NCBI RefSeq assembly: GCF_029623955.1
Contig: NZ_JARSBP010000004.1
Span: 434,001-498,000 of the forward strand
Direction: 5' to 3'
From: Mycobacterium sp. 236(2023)
GTDB lineage: Bacteria; Actinomycetota; Actinomycetes; Mycobacteriales; Mycobacteriaceae
DNA: 64,000 nt
Below, piece after piece: positions 17,436-26,390 of this stretch. Made by a program: the position numbers and the translations under genes. Within the stretch, counting starts at the first letter, position 1, and each line of letters starts with the position of its first letter. Below the pieces are notes generated by a model. It had not been told where the DNA came from and searched no databases. It was given only the letters and a program-made list of their open reading frames with translations.

Positions 17436-17459
17436 GACTCGACTGACAGCCCACAAGAG

Positions 17460-17495
17460 AAGAGGCGCCCGGTACGCCGGGCGCCTCTTTTTTTT
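17460..17495 (+). terminator. Rho-independent terminator after katG
   Basis: A perfect 13 bp stem (17460-17472 with 17477-17489; core GAGGCGCCCGG) closes on a TACG loop and runs into eight T residues (17488-17495). It is one of the clearest intrinsic terminators in the window and sits 25 bases after the katG stop. It may also weakly stop transcription entering from the SGNH gene side. Confidence 0.95.
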
Positions 17496-17589
17496 GTGCG
17501 GTCGTCGCTCGGGAACGACGAGATTCGAGTTTTGCCGACGGCTACTCGCACTTCTGCTGCAGAAGTCGGGTTTCGTCGGCCCAGCTGGC

Positions 17590-18279
17590 TTAGAACGGGT
17601 GCAGGCGCGAGCTGATCAGCGGCGCGATCTTTTCCGCCATGTATGCGTGCCCTGCATCGGTCGGGTGGACGCCGTCCTTGCCGATCAACTCGGGCTTCCC
17701 GGCGAACCAGCGCTGGGCGATCGGGTCGACGAACGTCGCCCCGGCCAGATCGGCCTGGTAGCTCAACACGTCGCGAATGCGCAGCACCTCCGGCGGCGGA
17801 GTCGTCGTCGGCCACGGCGGCCCGATGACGAGCAATTCGGCCGAACGGGCGATCTGGCGCGCCAGCCGCAGCGTGCCGTACATCGCGATCGACAGCCTCG
17901 TCGGATCGACCTGCATGTCGTTGCGCGACCCGAAGAACACCACCAGCGCGTCATCGGGTTTGACTGCTCGGACCGTCAGGTCCTCGAACACGCCCCCGCG
18001 ATTGCCCCGCGTGCAGTAGCCCGCGCCGCCCTCGGCGGCAACCGTCGGGGTCACCGCGATGCCGTGCTCGGTCAGCTCCTCCCAGACCTGCGGCGTCCAG
18101 CCCTCAGGACCGTTGCCGCCCTGGTCGCTTCCCGTGGTGTAGGAGTCCCCGATCACCGCGACGCGATTACGTGCGAAGTCTGTGAACTTCACGTCATGTT
18201 GCTGAACCTCGGGGACATGCCCATACGCGGAACCGAAGAGCACAGCGAGGGAAACCGCAACTGTCAGAACGCGACTCAC
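17590..18279 (-). CDS. Secreted SGNH/GDSL-type hydrolase
   Basis: 229 aa with a GTG start and a signal peptide (residues 1-20). Block I is VIGDSYTTG (Ser46 nucleophile), block III is FFGSRND (Gly, Asn), and block V is GVHPTDAGH (Asp and His of the triad), so the enzyme looks complete. SGNH enzymes hydrolyse or transfer acyl groups. Its neighbour 60 bp upstream on the same strand is an acyltransferase-3 membrane protein, the classical pair for O-acylation of surface glycans outside the membrane; M. tuberculosis Rv0517-Rv0518 appears to be a similar pair. It could also be an independent lipase. Confidence 0.85.
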   Translation of the reverse strand: MSRVLTVAVSLAVLFGSAYGHVPEVQQHDVKFTDFARNRVAVIGDSYTTGSDQGGNGPEGWTPQVWEELTEHGIAVTPTVAAEGGAGYCTRGNRGGVFEDLTVRAVKPDDALVVFFGSRNDMQVDPTRLSIAMYGTLRLARQIARSAELLVIGPPWPTTTPPPEVLRIRDVLSYQADLAGATFVDPIAQRWFAGKPELIGKDGVHPTDAGHAYMAEKIAPLISSRLHPF

Positions 18280-18339
18280 TTCACCAGCCTAGAATTGGTG
18301 GATTCAATTGCCCCGACGACTCGCCGCTGAGCCGGACCG

Positions 18340-19554
18340 TCAGCCGGCCCGTGCCGCGACGGACTGAAGCCTACCGGGACCCGAGTCCGAAGGTACGCCG
18401 GCGCGTCTTCCGTCGGGCTCGATCATGCGCCGCATCCACCGCCGGGCGGGCTCCTCCACGGCGTGATACATCACCGCAGACGCGATTCCGGCGAACACGA
18501 TCAGCCCGAGAACGACGAGCTTGGCCCACCAACTCGGGACCAATTGAATGCTGAACTGCAGCACAGCCCAGTTCCACATGGTGTGCACGATCTCGTGGAC
18601 CATGTACAACCCGAACGAGATGTGACCGAGGTACACCATGACGCGCGTGGACAGCAGCGCGGGCAGCGTGCCTGCGCCGACCGACAGCGTGATCACCAGC
18701 GGCACGAAGAGGACGTCGACGAGGCCGCCCGCATCGATCATCTCTCCCGGCGGCCACGTGTCGAGGAGGTAGAGGCCGCCGACGATGGCTCCGCCCAGCA
18801 GCAGCGACGTCCACCCAGCCGCCTTGCGAGACCGGTCGGACAGCACCAGTTTGCGCACCGCCGCGCAGGCCAGCGCGCCGGCGGTGAACTGCATGACGAT
18901 GCGTGGCAGCCAGCTCCACGGTGTGTAGAACACGCCGTGAGCGAGCAGCAGCAGCGTGGGCGCCAAAGCGGCAGCCACCGCCAGCCAGATGAGTCCGCGC
19001 GCCCGGGTCGCCGACGCGATCCGGAAGATGATCAGCACGAGCCCGCCGAAGAGCAGGTAGGCCAGCCATTCGGCACTGATCGACCAGGCCGGCCCGTTCC
19101 AGCTCGAACCGTCGAAGTACGGCTGGAACCACAGCTGCACCAGGAAGAATTGTTTGAGCCAGTTCAAAGCGTTGAGTGACTCGATGACCGGGGGCGGCAG
19201 CGGAAACCCGCCGACGTAGAGCGTGAAGATGGCGAACGCCGCCGCGAGGTGCATCGTCACCAGGTACACCGGCCAGACGCGCGCCAGCCGCAGCCACAGG
19301 AACTTCAGGGTGTCGCGGGTCTTCCACGACTCGCCCATCCGGTCCAGGTAGTTCCACGTCAGCACGAAACCGCTGAGGATGAAGAACAGGTCGACACCCT
19401 GGGCGCCGGCATTCAGTATCGGTGCCAGTGCGCTGCTGAACCCCGGTGCCGCCTCGGCGACGATCGGACGGAAGTGGAAGAGCACCACCCAGAGCGCGGC
19501 CACGATGCGCAGGCCGGACAAAGCTCTGATCTCTCCGGTGCGCACACGACTCAT
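18340..19554 (-). CDS. Acyltransferase-3 family membrane protein
   Basis: 404 aa with about ten membrane segments. Family hallmarks are the N-terminal RALSGLRIVAALWVVLFHF segment with the catalytic His at residue 27, the FFILSGFVLTW loop, and a conserved Arg/Trp-rich turn (LWLRLARVWPVYLV). Acyltransferase-3 proteins move acyl groups from cytoplasmic acyl-CoA to exported sugars or lipids. The gene precedes the SGNH hydrolase by 60 bp, suggesting that the two proteins together acylate a surface glycan. The acceptor cannot be told. Confidence 0.9.
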   Translation of the reverse strand: MSRVRTGEIRALSGLRIVAALWVVLFHFRPIVAEAAPGFSSALAPILNAGAQGVDLFFILSGFVLTWNYLDRMGESWKTRDTLKFLWLRLARVWPVYLVTMHLAAAFAIFTLYVGGFPLPPPVIESLNALNWLKQFFLVQLWFQPYFDGSSWNGPAWSISAEWLAYLLFGGLVLIIFRIASATRARGLIWLAVAAALAPTLLLLAHGVFYTPWSWLPRIVMQFTAGALACAAVRKLVLSDRSRKAAGWTSLLLGGAIVGGLYLLDTWPPGEMIDAGGLVDVLFVPLVITLSVGAGTLPALLSTRVMVYLGHISFGLYMVHEIVHTMWNWAVLQFSIQLVPSWWAKLVVLGLIVFAGIASAVMYHAVEEPARRWMRRMIEPDGRRAGVPSDSGPGRLQSVAARAG

Positions 19555-19806
19555 TTCGTCAAGATTTCGATCGGCTTCCAGGCAGTTTCAGGCGGCAGTT
19601 TCGGCGACAAGTGAAAGGCCGGTCCCTGGAGGCCCCGCGAAACCGGCGACCGGTCGCAGGTTACCAGCGCCCGTACCCCCACAGCGGCCCGCAACGCCGC
19701 GCGTGGTGTTGCCCAACCGGCGTGACGCCCAGGTATTCTCCAGAAATTGTCAATCGAACATTTGGGCCCCCGCGGTGGGCGCGGGTCCGTAACGGTGCCG
19801 GGGAAC

Positions 19807-20982
19807 ATGTTTGTCCCGACTGACGGCGACACGTTGTCGCTGCTGCTCGTCGAGGACGATCGCGCCGACGCGATCCTCGTCGAAGAGATGATCGCCGACG
19901 CCGGTCTGGAGATCGACGTCATCTGGGCCGAGTCGATGGCCAGGGCCGAGCAGGAGATCGCCGTCGCCCGCCCCGATTGCATCCTCCTCGACCTCCATCT
20001 GCACGACACAGACGGAATCGATGGCCTGAACCGGATCGCCAAACAGGACGGCACCATCCCCGTGGTCGTGCTGACGGGACTCAACGATGAGCACTTCGGC
20101 GTCTCGGCGGTGTCGGCGGGCGCGCAGGACTACCTCGTCAAGGACCGCGTCGACCCCGAGATGCTGCGGCGGGCCGTGCTGTATGCGATCGAGCGCAAGC
20201 GCGCCGAGCTGACCGCCGTGGACCTGCACGCGAGCCAGCTGCGGGCCCAGGAGAACGCCCGGCTCGAGCGCGGCCTGCTGCCTTCGCCGCTGCTGCTCGA
20301 CAACCCCGGCGTCGAGATCGTCAGCCAGTACCGGCCCAGCCGGGAGAACGCCCTGCTCGGCGGCGACTTCTACGACTTCGTCCAGACGCCGGACCGGACG
20401 GTGCACGTGATGATCGGCGACGTGTCCGGGCACGGGGCCGACGAGGCGGCGCTCGGCGTGGCGTTGCGCATCGCGTGGCGCACGCTGACCTTCGCCGGGC
20501 TGTACGGCTCGGACCGGATGAACCAGCTGGAGCGGATTCTGCGTGCCGAGCGTGCCGGCCGGGGCATCTTCGCGACGGTGCTCAGCCTGCGTATACCGCC
20601 CTCGGGATCGATGATCAGCGCGGTGCGCGCCGGGCACCCGGGAATGCTGCTGCACGGTGGAGGCACGGTGGACTGGGTCGAGCCGCCGGGTGGTCCCGCG
20701 CTGGGCCTGCACGGCAGGGACTGGCTGCCTCAGCAGGTCGAGCTCCCGCACGGCAAGGGTCTCGTGCTGCTCACTGACGGACTTTTCGAAGGGCACATTG
20801 GCCGCGGCAACGAACGCCTCGGCGAGGCGGGGCTGCTGGAGCTGGCGCGCTCGATCGCGCACCTGCCGGGCCGCGCCTTCGTCGACGCGCTGATCAACGC
20901 GGTCGAGGAACGCGCCGCGTCCGACGGCGGCATCAGCGACGACATCGCCGTCGTCCGGGTAGAACGGACGCTGCCCTCGTGA
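19807..20982 (+). CDS. Response regulator with PP2C/SpoIIE-type phosphatase output
   Basis: 391 aa. An N-terminal receiver domain (residues 10-128; phosphoacceptor Asp62 in LLDLHL, Lys112) is joined by a helix to a PP2C/SpoIIE serine phosphatase domain (about 165-388; metal motifs GGDFYDF and GDVSGHG, and ISDDIAVV near the end). Such proteins dephosphorylate STAS-type anti-sigma antagonists and so couple two-component signals to sigma-factor partner switching. The ATG at 19807 is chosen; a GTG at 19795 and a TTG at 19747 are in frame. Its stop overlaps the kinase start (GTGA). Confidence 0.9.
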   Translation: MFVPTDGDTLSLLLVEDDRADAILVEEMIADAGLEIDVIWAESMARAEQEIAVARPDCILLDLHLHDTDGIDGLNRIAKQDGTIPVVVLTGLNDEHFGVSAVSAGAQDYLVKDRVDPEMLRRAVLYAIERKRAELTAVDLHASQLRAQENARLERGLLPSPLLLDNPGVEIVSQYRPSRENALLGGDFYDFVQTPDRTVHVMIGDVSGHGADEAALGVALRIAWRTLTFAGLYGSDRMNQLERILRAERAGRGIFATVLSLRIPPSGSMISAVRAGHPGMLLHGGGTVDWVEPPGGPALGLHGRDWLPQQVELPHGKGLVLLTDGLFEGHIGRGNERLGEAGLLELARSIAHLPGRAFVDALINAVEERAASDGGISDDIAVVRVERTLPS

Positions 20983-22568
20983 GCCCCGATCAGCGGGGGG
21001 CGCGCGCCCTGACAGTGCAGGGCTGGCAATACCTGGTGCTGTCGGTCATGGGTTTGGTGGTGCTGATCGGAGGCATTGCTGTCGCGATGTTGCTCAATCG
21101 CACCGACCAGGTGACGGCGCAACTGCTCGAACAGATCGGGCCTTCGCGCATTGCCGCCTATCAATTGCAGGCTGCGTTGCGCGATCAGGAGACCGCGGTG
21201 CGTGGTTACGTGATCGCCGCGGACCAGCAGTTCCTGGTCCCCTATCAAGACGGTGGCGCGGTCGAGCAGCAGGTGTCCGCCGATCTCAGATTGCTCGAAC
21301 AGAACCGCCCCGACCTGCTCGAGAACCTCGATGCGATCGAAGAGGCCTCGGGATCCTGGCGCACGAATTACGCGGAACCGGCGATCGCCGCGGTAACGCC
21401 CGGTCGCCCAGGACCGCTCCCAGCCGAGCTCAATGCGGTCGGCAAGACCGAATTCGACCGGCTGCGTGCGCTTTTCGAAGTTCAGAATGCCAACTTGGTC
21501 GAGGCTCGCCAGCGTGCGGGTGACGACCTGGAACAGGCTCGCTCCCAGCGCAACGTGGTTCTGATCGCGATGCTCGTCGCATTCGGCGTGACCATCGCGC
21601 TCCTTGCCGTTGTGCTGCGCCGGGCGCTGGTCCGGCCGCTGGACAGCCTGGCCGCGGCCTGCCGGCGAATTGCTGGTGGGAACTTCGGCGAACGCATCGT
21701 CCCGCATGGACCGCGCGATATCCGGCTCATCAGCCTCGACGTCGAGTTCATGCGGCAGCGCATCGTCGAAGAACTCGAGCTGTCGCGCGCCGCCACGGAG
21801 TCGCTGGACCTGCAGGCCGAGGAACTGCGCCGGTCCAACGCCGAGCTCGAGCAGTTCGCCTATGTGGCGTCGCACGACCTTCAGGAACCCTTACGCAAAG
21901 TAGCCTCGTTCTGCCAGCTGCTGGAGAAGCGGTATGGCGACAAACTCGACGAAAGAGGTACCGAGTACATCGGTTTCGCCGTCGACGGCGCCAAACGCAT
22001 GCAGATCCTCATCAATGATCTGTTGACGTTCTCGCGGGTCGGCAGGCTCAATTCGACCGAGACCGAGGTCGCCCTCGACGGCGCGCTGGACGGCGCACTG
22101 GGCAACCTCGCGACGGCGCTGGAGGAGTCGGGTGCGTCCGTCGAGCGGCCGGCTGACGGGTTGCCTATGGTCAAGGGTGACCCGACGTTGCTGGCGATGT
22201 TGTGGCAGAACCTGATTGGCAACGCGGTGAAGTTCCGGCGCGAGGGTGTCGAACCGCGCATCGTCATCGAGTGCGCGGCAAGCAACGGCGACGACGGCCA
22301 GAACTGGTCGTTCACGTTGACCGACAACGGAATCGGAATCGCACCCGAGTTCGCCGAGAAGGTCTTCGTGATCTTCCAGCGCCTGCATGGACGCGACGCC
22401 TACAGCGGTACGGGAATCGGCCTGGCCCTGTGTAAGAAGATCGTCGAGCACCACGGCGGAACCATCTGGATCGACACCGCCTACACCGAGGGCACGCGCT
22501 TCCGGTTCACTCTGCCGGTGTCGGCGGATGACAGCGCGGCCACCGTCCTGGAAGGATCGGAACCATGA
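20979..22568 (+). CDS. CHASE3-HAMP sensor histidine kinase
   Basis: 529 aa with a GTG start. The order is TM1 (18-39), a periplasmic CHASE3-type helical domain (about 42-185), TM2 (192-213), HAMP (214-265), a coiled coil, the phosphoacceptor H-box ASHDLQEPLRK (His299), and an ATPase domain with N-box QNLIGNAVKF, DNGIGI and GTGIGLALCKKIVEHHGG. The kinase core belongs to the phytochrome-like group that usually pairs with small Rcp1-type receivers, and such a receiver is the next gene (4-base overlap). It probably controls the upstream receiver-phosphatase as well. Confidence 0.92.
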   Translation: MSPDQRGARALTVQGWQYLVLSVMGLVVLIGGIAVAMLLNRTDQVTAQLLEQIGPSRIAAYQLQAALRDQETAVRGYVIAADQQFLVPYQDGGAVEQQVSADLRLLEQNRPDLLENLDAIEEASGSWRTNYAEPAIAAVTPGRPGPLPAELNAVGKTEFDRLRALFEVQNANLVEARQRAGDDLEQARSQRNVVLIAMLVAFGVTIALLAVVLRRALVRPLDSLAAACRRIAGGNFGERIVPHGPRDIRLISLDVEFMRQRIVEELELSRAATESLDLQAEELRRSNAELEQFAYVASHDLQEPLRKVASFCQLLEKRYGDKLDERGTEYIGFAVDGAKRMQILINDLLTFSRVGRLNSTETEVALDGALDGALGNLATALEESGASVERPADGLPMVKGDPTLLAMLWQNLIGNAVKFRREGVEPRIVIECAASNGDDGQNWSFTLTDNGIGIAPEFAEKVFVIFQRLHGRDAYSGTGIGLALCKKIVEHHGGTIWIDTAYTEGTRFRFTLPVSADDSAATVLEGSEP

Positions 22569-23005
22569 CACCGGCTGAACGCGCCATCGACGTCCTGCTC
22601 ATCGAAGATGACCCCGGGGACGAGCTGATCACGCGGGAAGCATTCGAGCACAACAAGATCAAGAACACCTTGCACGTCGCGCACGACGGCGAGGAAGGTC
22701 TGGACTTCCTGTACCGCCGCGGCGCCTACCAGGACGCCCCGCGACCCGACCTGATCCTGCTGGATCTGAACCTTCCGAAGTACGACGGGCGGCAACTGCT
22801 CGAGCAGGTCAAATCCGATCCCGATCTCAGCCACATCCCGGTGGTCGTGCTGACCACATCGTCGGCCGAGGAAGACATTCTGCGCAGTTACAAGCTGCAC
22901 GCGAATGCCTACGTCACCAAGCCTGTCGACCTCGACCAGTTCATGAATGCGGTGCGTCAGATCGACGAGTTCTTCGTGCAGGTGGTCCGGCTTCCCCAGT
23001 TCTGA
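22565..23005 (+). CDS. Rcp1-type single-domain response regulator
   Basis: 146 aa, receiver only. Acidic pocket Asp15/Asp16 (IEDD), phosphoacceptor Asp67 (ILLDLN), Thr97 and Lys119 (VTKPVD) are present. The long alpha4 region and FFxxVVxLP end are typical of Rcp1-like partners of phytochrome-type kinases. With no output domain it likely acts as a phosphate relay or sink in the system formed with the preceding kinase and the receiver-PP2C protein. ATGA overlap with the kinase gene shows translational coupling. Confidence 0.92.
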   Translation: MTPAERAIDVLLIEDDPGDELITREAFEHNKIKNTLHVAHDGEEGLDFLYRRGAYQDAPRPDLILLDLNLPKYDGRQLLEQVKSDPDLSHIPVVVLTTSSAEEDILRSYKLHANAYVTKPVDLDQFMNAVRQIDEFFVQVVRLPQF

Positions 23006-23006
23006 C

Positions 23007-24140
23007 ATGGACGTGCCCCGCCCCGATGGGACCCTGCCGCATCTGGCCGACGTCACCCCGTCGGTACTCGCGGCATTGGGTGTCGCAGGCTTCGAGCCGA
23101 GGATCCCACTGCCCTACGACGCCCGCGGGGCCTGTGTGCTTCTCATCGACGGGCTGGGTGCTGAGCTGCTCGACGCGTACATCGACGACGCGCCCGTGCT
23201 CGCCGGCATGCGCGGGCCGACCTTGCAGGTCGGCTTTCCCGCCACGACGGCCGCTGGCCTGGCAGCGATCGGCACGGGGTGCCGCTCCGGAGAACACGGA
23301 ATGGTCGGCATGACGTTTCGCCTGCCGGACGTCGGGGTGATCAATGCGCTGCGCTGGCGTCCGCATCCTTGGGGTGACGACCTGCGCGAGCGTGCGGTAC
23401 CTGAGGAGGTGCAGCCGCGGCCGACGGTCTTCGAGAAAGCGGCGTCCACGGGGGTCGCGGTCAGCGTCATCTCCGGCGCCCAGTTCGCCGGTTCGGGGCT
23501 GACACGGGCGGCGCTGCGAGGCGGCACGTACGCCGGCGTGCACACCATGGGTGATCTGGCCGCAACCATCGGCTCGGTGATCGCTGACCGGGGTTTCTGC
23601 TACGGCTACCACGCCGACCTCGACCTGGTCGGTCATCTGCACGGCCCCGGTTCGGATGCCTGGCGGCTGCAGCTTCGGCAGGTCGACAAGCTCGTCGAGT
23701 CCATCGTCGATGGGCTGCCCGCCGGAGGGCTGCTCGCCGTCGTCGCCGACCACGGCATGGTCCATGTGGACGAGCACGTGATCGACCTCGACAGTTGTGA
23801 TGTGCTTCACGCGGGCGCCGAGGCGATCGCCGGCGAGGTGCGTGCCCGTCACATCTATACGCGTGCCGGCGCACGTGAGGATGTGCTGGCGGCGTGGCGC
23901 GCAACCCTGGGCGATATGGCCTGGGTGGTCACCGGCGAGGAAGCGATTGAGGCGGGGTGGTTCGGCGAACGTGTGGCAGACACCGTGCGCCCGCGGATCG
24001 GCAACGTCGTGGCCGCCGCGACGGGGTCTGCGGGGATGCTGCGCCGCACCGTGGAGCCGGTCGAATCTTCGCTGGTAGGTCAGCACGGCTCGCTGACTTC
24101 GGCCGAGCAGCGGGTTCCCCTGCTTCTTGCGCACCGCTGA
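23007..24140 (+). CDS. Alkaline-phosphatase-superfamily phosphodiesterase/pyrophosphatase
   Basis: 377 aa. The pattern fits the nucleotide pyrophosphatase/phosphodiesterase branch: LLIDGLGAELL (metal Asp), FPATTAAGLAAIGTG (Thr nucleophile at about residue 78), YHADLDLVGHLHGPGS (metal residues) and VVADHGMVH (Asp-His pair). No clear signal peptide. Substrates may be nucleotide or lipid phosphodiesters; nothing in the sequence tells which. The ATG at 23007 lies one base after the response-regulator stop, so it is probably on the same mRNA, although a signalling link is not required. Confidence 0.85.
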   Translation: MDVPRPDGTLPHLADVTPSVLAALGVAGFEPRIPLPYDARGACVLLIDGLGAELLDAYIDDAPVLAGMRGPTLQVGFPATTAAGLAAIGTGCRSGEHGMVGMTFRLPDVGVINALRWRPHPWGDDLRERAVPEEVQPRPTVFEKAASTGVAVSVISGAQFAGSGLTRAALRGGTYAGVHTMGDLAATIGSVIADRGFCYGYHADLDLVGHLHGPGSDAWRLQLRQVDKLVESIVDGLPAGGLLAVVADHGMVHVDEHVIDLDSCDVLHAGAEAIAGEVRARHIYTRAGAREDVLAAWRATLGDMAWVVTGEEAIEAGWFGERVADTVRPRIGNVVAAATGSAGMLRRTVEPVESSLVGQHGSLTSAEQRVPLLLAHR

Positions 24141-24350
24141 CCGCCGTCACCGGCCGGCCCCCGACCGCCTCCGGCAAAGCCGTCGGCCATCGCACACCCA
24201 CGTCGCAGCTGTACGTGATTGTGATCTGACGGTGTCGAAAATGTTTGCAATGCAGCATGTTTGACAGGCCGCGCGAGCAAGTTTTCCCCTACGCCCAATG
24301 CGCGCCGCGCGCAACACATTTCGTGACACACCTGAACCCGCGGCACGGAT

Positions 24351-24408
24351 TGTGTGTGCCGTCACAGATTTTGGCCGTATTAGAGACCCTCTGCTAGCGT
24401 TCGGCCGC
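24351..24408 (+). promoter_or_regulatory. CRP-like site and leaderless-type promoter of the NlpC/P60 gene
   Basis: TGTGTGTGCCGTCACA at 24351-24366 matches the mycobacterial CRP (Rv3676) consensus TGTGAnnnnnnTCACA at 9 of 10 defined bases. Downstream are TTGGCC (24371-24376) and TAGCGT (24395-24400) with an 18 bp spacer. The start codon at 24409 comes 8 bases after the -10, so the mRNA would be leaderless or nearly so, and there is no ribosome site. The CRP-like site would be centred about 50 bases upstream of the start. Confidence 0.45.
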
Positions 24409-24993
24409 ATGTTTGCTATCGCAACGCTCTTGACACTTGTCAACCAGGTGTCAGGCACTCCATACGTGGTCGGCGGAGACACTGCTGCCGGCACAGACTG
24501 TTCCGGTCTGGTGTCGTGGGTGACCAACGCCGCGACGGGCAGGCCGGTCTACGGCGACCGATTCCACACCGGAAACATCGAAAGCGCACTTCTCGCGCGC
24601 GGCTTCCAGTACGGCACGCAACCGGGCGCCCTCGTCGTCGGGTGGAACGGCGGCCACACCGCCGTGACGCTGCCCGACGGCACCCCGGTGTCCTCGGGCG
24701 AAGGTGGCGGCGTGAAGGTCGGCGGCGGCGGGGCCTACCAGGACCAGTTCACCAATCACATGTTCCTGCCGATGCCCGCGAACGTTCCTCCCGTGCCCGA
24801 TCCGATGATGGCACCGCCCATCAACCAGCTCCCGCCACCGATGGCGCCCCCTCCGCCGCCCGGAGCGCCGGTCGTCCTCGCCGGCCAGGAGATGCCGCTG
24901 CCCCCCGGCGCTCCGCTGCCCCCGCCGCCGATCGGTGCGCCGATCCCCCCACCTCCGCCCGGCATGCCGCTTCCGCCTCCCCCGCCGGCCTAG
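24409..24993 (+). CDS. NlpC/P60-like protein with proline-rich tail
   Basis: 194 aa. The N-terminal part has the NlpC/P60 signature with catalytic Cys31 (GTDCSGLVSW) and His83 (GGHTAVTL), so unlike RipD it keeps likely active residues. From about residue 125 the protein is Pro-rich (repeated PPPP, PLPP, GAPIPPPPPG blocks). No clear cleavable signal peptide is seen from the ATG at 24409; the extra 37 in-frame codons upstream do not supply one and overlap the promoter. The target may be peptidoglycan, but export is unproven. A phage-derived or toxin-like hydrolase is an alternative. Confidence 0.7.
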   Translation: MFAIATLLTLVNQVSGTPYVVGGDTAAGTDCSGLVSWVTNAATGRPVYGDRFHTGNIESALLARGFQYGTQPGALVVGWNGGHTAVTLPDGTPVSSGEGGGVKVGGGGAYQDQFTNHMFLPMPANVPPVPDPMMAPPINQLPPPMAPPPPPGAPVVLAGQEMPLPPGAPLPPPPIGAPIPPPPPGMPLPPPPPA

Positions 24994-25019
24994 ACCGGGC
25001 GGGCGATAGCGTCTGTGCC

Positions 25020-25766
25020 GTGATCGTCCTGCTACCGCCGTCGGAGACCAAGCGTCCCGGCGGAGACGGCCCGGCCCTGTCGTTGGACTCGATGAGCTCA
25101 CCCGCGCTGAACGCGACACGAAACGAGGTCGTCGCCGATCTGGTCGCTTTGGCCGCCGACCGGCCGGCCTCCCGCAAGGCGCTCGGCATCTCTGCGTCCC
25201 AGGACGCCGAGATCGATCGCAACGCGGCGCTGCGCTCGGCGCCGACACTGCCCGCGATCCACCGCTACACCGGTGTCCTCTACGACGCCCTGGACGTGGG
25301 GTCGCTGCGGGGTGCCGCCGCGCAGCGGGCGCAGTCCCGGCTTGCGGTGGTGTCCGCGCTGTTCGGGTTGATCCGGGCGGACGACCGCATCCCCGCCTAC
25401 CGGCTCTCGGCCGGATCGAAACTGCCGGGCCGTCCGACGATGGCGGCACGGTGGAAGCCCGACCTCGAGCCCGTCCTGTCCGGCGTCGCCGAGGGTGAGG
25501 TCGTCATCGATCTGCGGTCCGGCTCCTACGCAGCACTGGGCAAGGTGCCCGGCGCCGTCACCGTCGACGTCGTGGCCGAGCACCCCGATGGCCGGCGCAC
25601 CACCGTCAGCCACTTCAACAAAGCGCACAAGGGCCGACTGGCCCGCGCACTCGTCAGCACCCGATCGGAACCGGCCGATGCCTCGGCGGTCGCTGCGGTG
25701 GCGCGTCGCGCCGACATGCGCGTCGAACGACGCGACAACCACCTGACCGTCGTCGTGCCGGCCTGA
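25020..25766 (+). CDS. yaaA: YaaA-family peroxide stress protein
   Basis: 248 aa with a GTG start at 25020. It belongs to the YaaA (DUF328) family: LLPPSETKRPGGDG at the start, LFGLIRADDRIPAYRLSAG in the middle and VSHFNKAHKGRLAR near the end. In E. coli YaaA lowers free iron during H2O2 stress and binds DNA; the mycobacterial role is presumed similar. It begins 26 bp after the NlpC/P60 gene, possibly on one transcript. Confidence 0.9.
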   Translation: MIVLLPPSETKRPGGDGPALSLDSMSSPALNATRNEVVADLVALAADRPASRKALGISASQDAEIDRNAALRSAPTLPAIHRYTGVLYDALDVGSLRGAAAQRAQSRLAVVSALFGLIRADDRIPAYRLSAGSKLPGRPTMAARWKPDLEPVLSGVAEGEVVIDLRSGSYAALGKVPGAVTVDVVAEHPDGRRTTVSHFNKAHKGRLARALVSTRSEPADASAVAAVARRADMRVERRDNHLTVVVPA

Positions 25767-25778
25767 CTCGGCCTGCGC

Positions 25779-26282
25779 TCAGAACTCGATGATCATGTCC
25801 GAGGTGTAGAACTCCTCCGGGTTCTGCGAGAACGCGTTCGGCCGGGTGACGGATGCCCAGACCCCGGTAGCCCACGACTCGATAGGGCCACGCACCGTGG
25901 TCCTGCCCGTGCCCCCGGCATCGGTCATGAGGCCCGCGACGGACACCCCGGGATCGCCGGCGTTGCAGCTGCGCGACGAGTCGCGGGGCATCTGGATCAG
26001 CTTGACGTCGTAGTGCGTGTTGGGCGCGCCGGTCACCAGCACGACATCGGCGACGATCTCACCACCCGCGATCCGCACGTCGGCGGTGGCGCGCGCGTAA
26101 TACCCGCCGCCGCGGTACTGGAATTGGCTGAAGTCGCACCGGCGCTGTATCTGGCTGAACGGCAGGGACACCGGCGCCGCGGTCGCGCCCTGTTCTGCCG
26201 CCGCGATTCCGGGGTTCCCGCCAACCAGTCCAGCGCTCAGCAAGGCGGCGACAACAGCGGCGGCAAAAGCGGTGCGATGCAT
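25779..26282 (-). CDS. Secreted protein of unknown function
   Basis: 167 aa with a clear signal peptide (residues 1-29, ending AAAEQ). The mature part (about 138 aa) has two cysteines (about 49 and 105) that may pair, and no motif I recognise. Convergent with yaaA (12 bp). Similar small exported beta-rich proteins are common in mycobacteria, but I cannot assign a family. Confidence 0.7.
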   Translation of the reverse strand: MHRTAFAAAVVAALLSAGLVGGNPGIAAAEQGATAAPVSLPFSQIQRRCDFSQFQYRGGGYYARATADVRIAGGEIVADVVLVTGAPNTHYDVKLIQMPRDSSRSCNAGDPGVSVAGLMTDAGGTGRTTVRGPIESWATGVWASVTRPNAFSQNPEEFYTSDMIIEF

Positions 26283-26390
26283 AGGGCAAGGCTAGATGGG
26301 GTTGTCAGACTGCGGGCGAATACGCTCGCGTCGGCAGCCTGCAGCTGCTCCCGTTGACGCACCTGTGCGGACGCGGGACACTTCGCCCCG

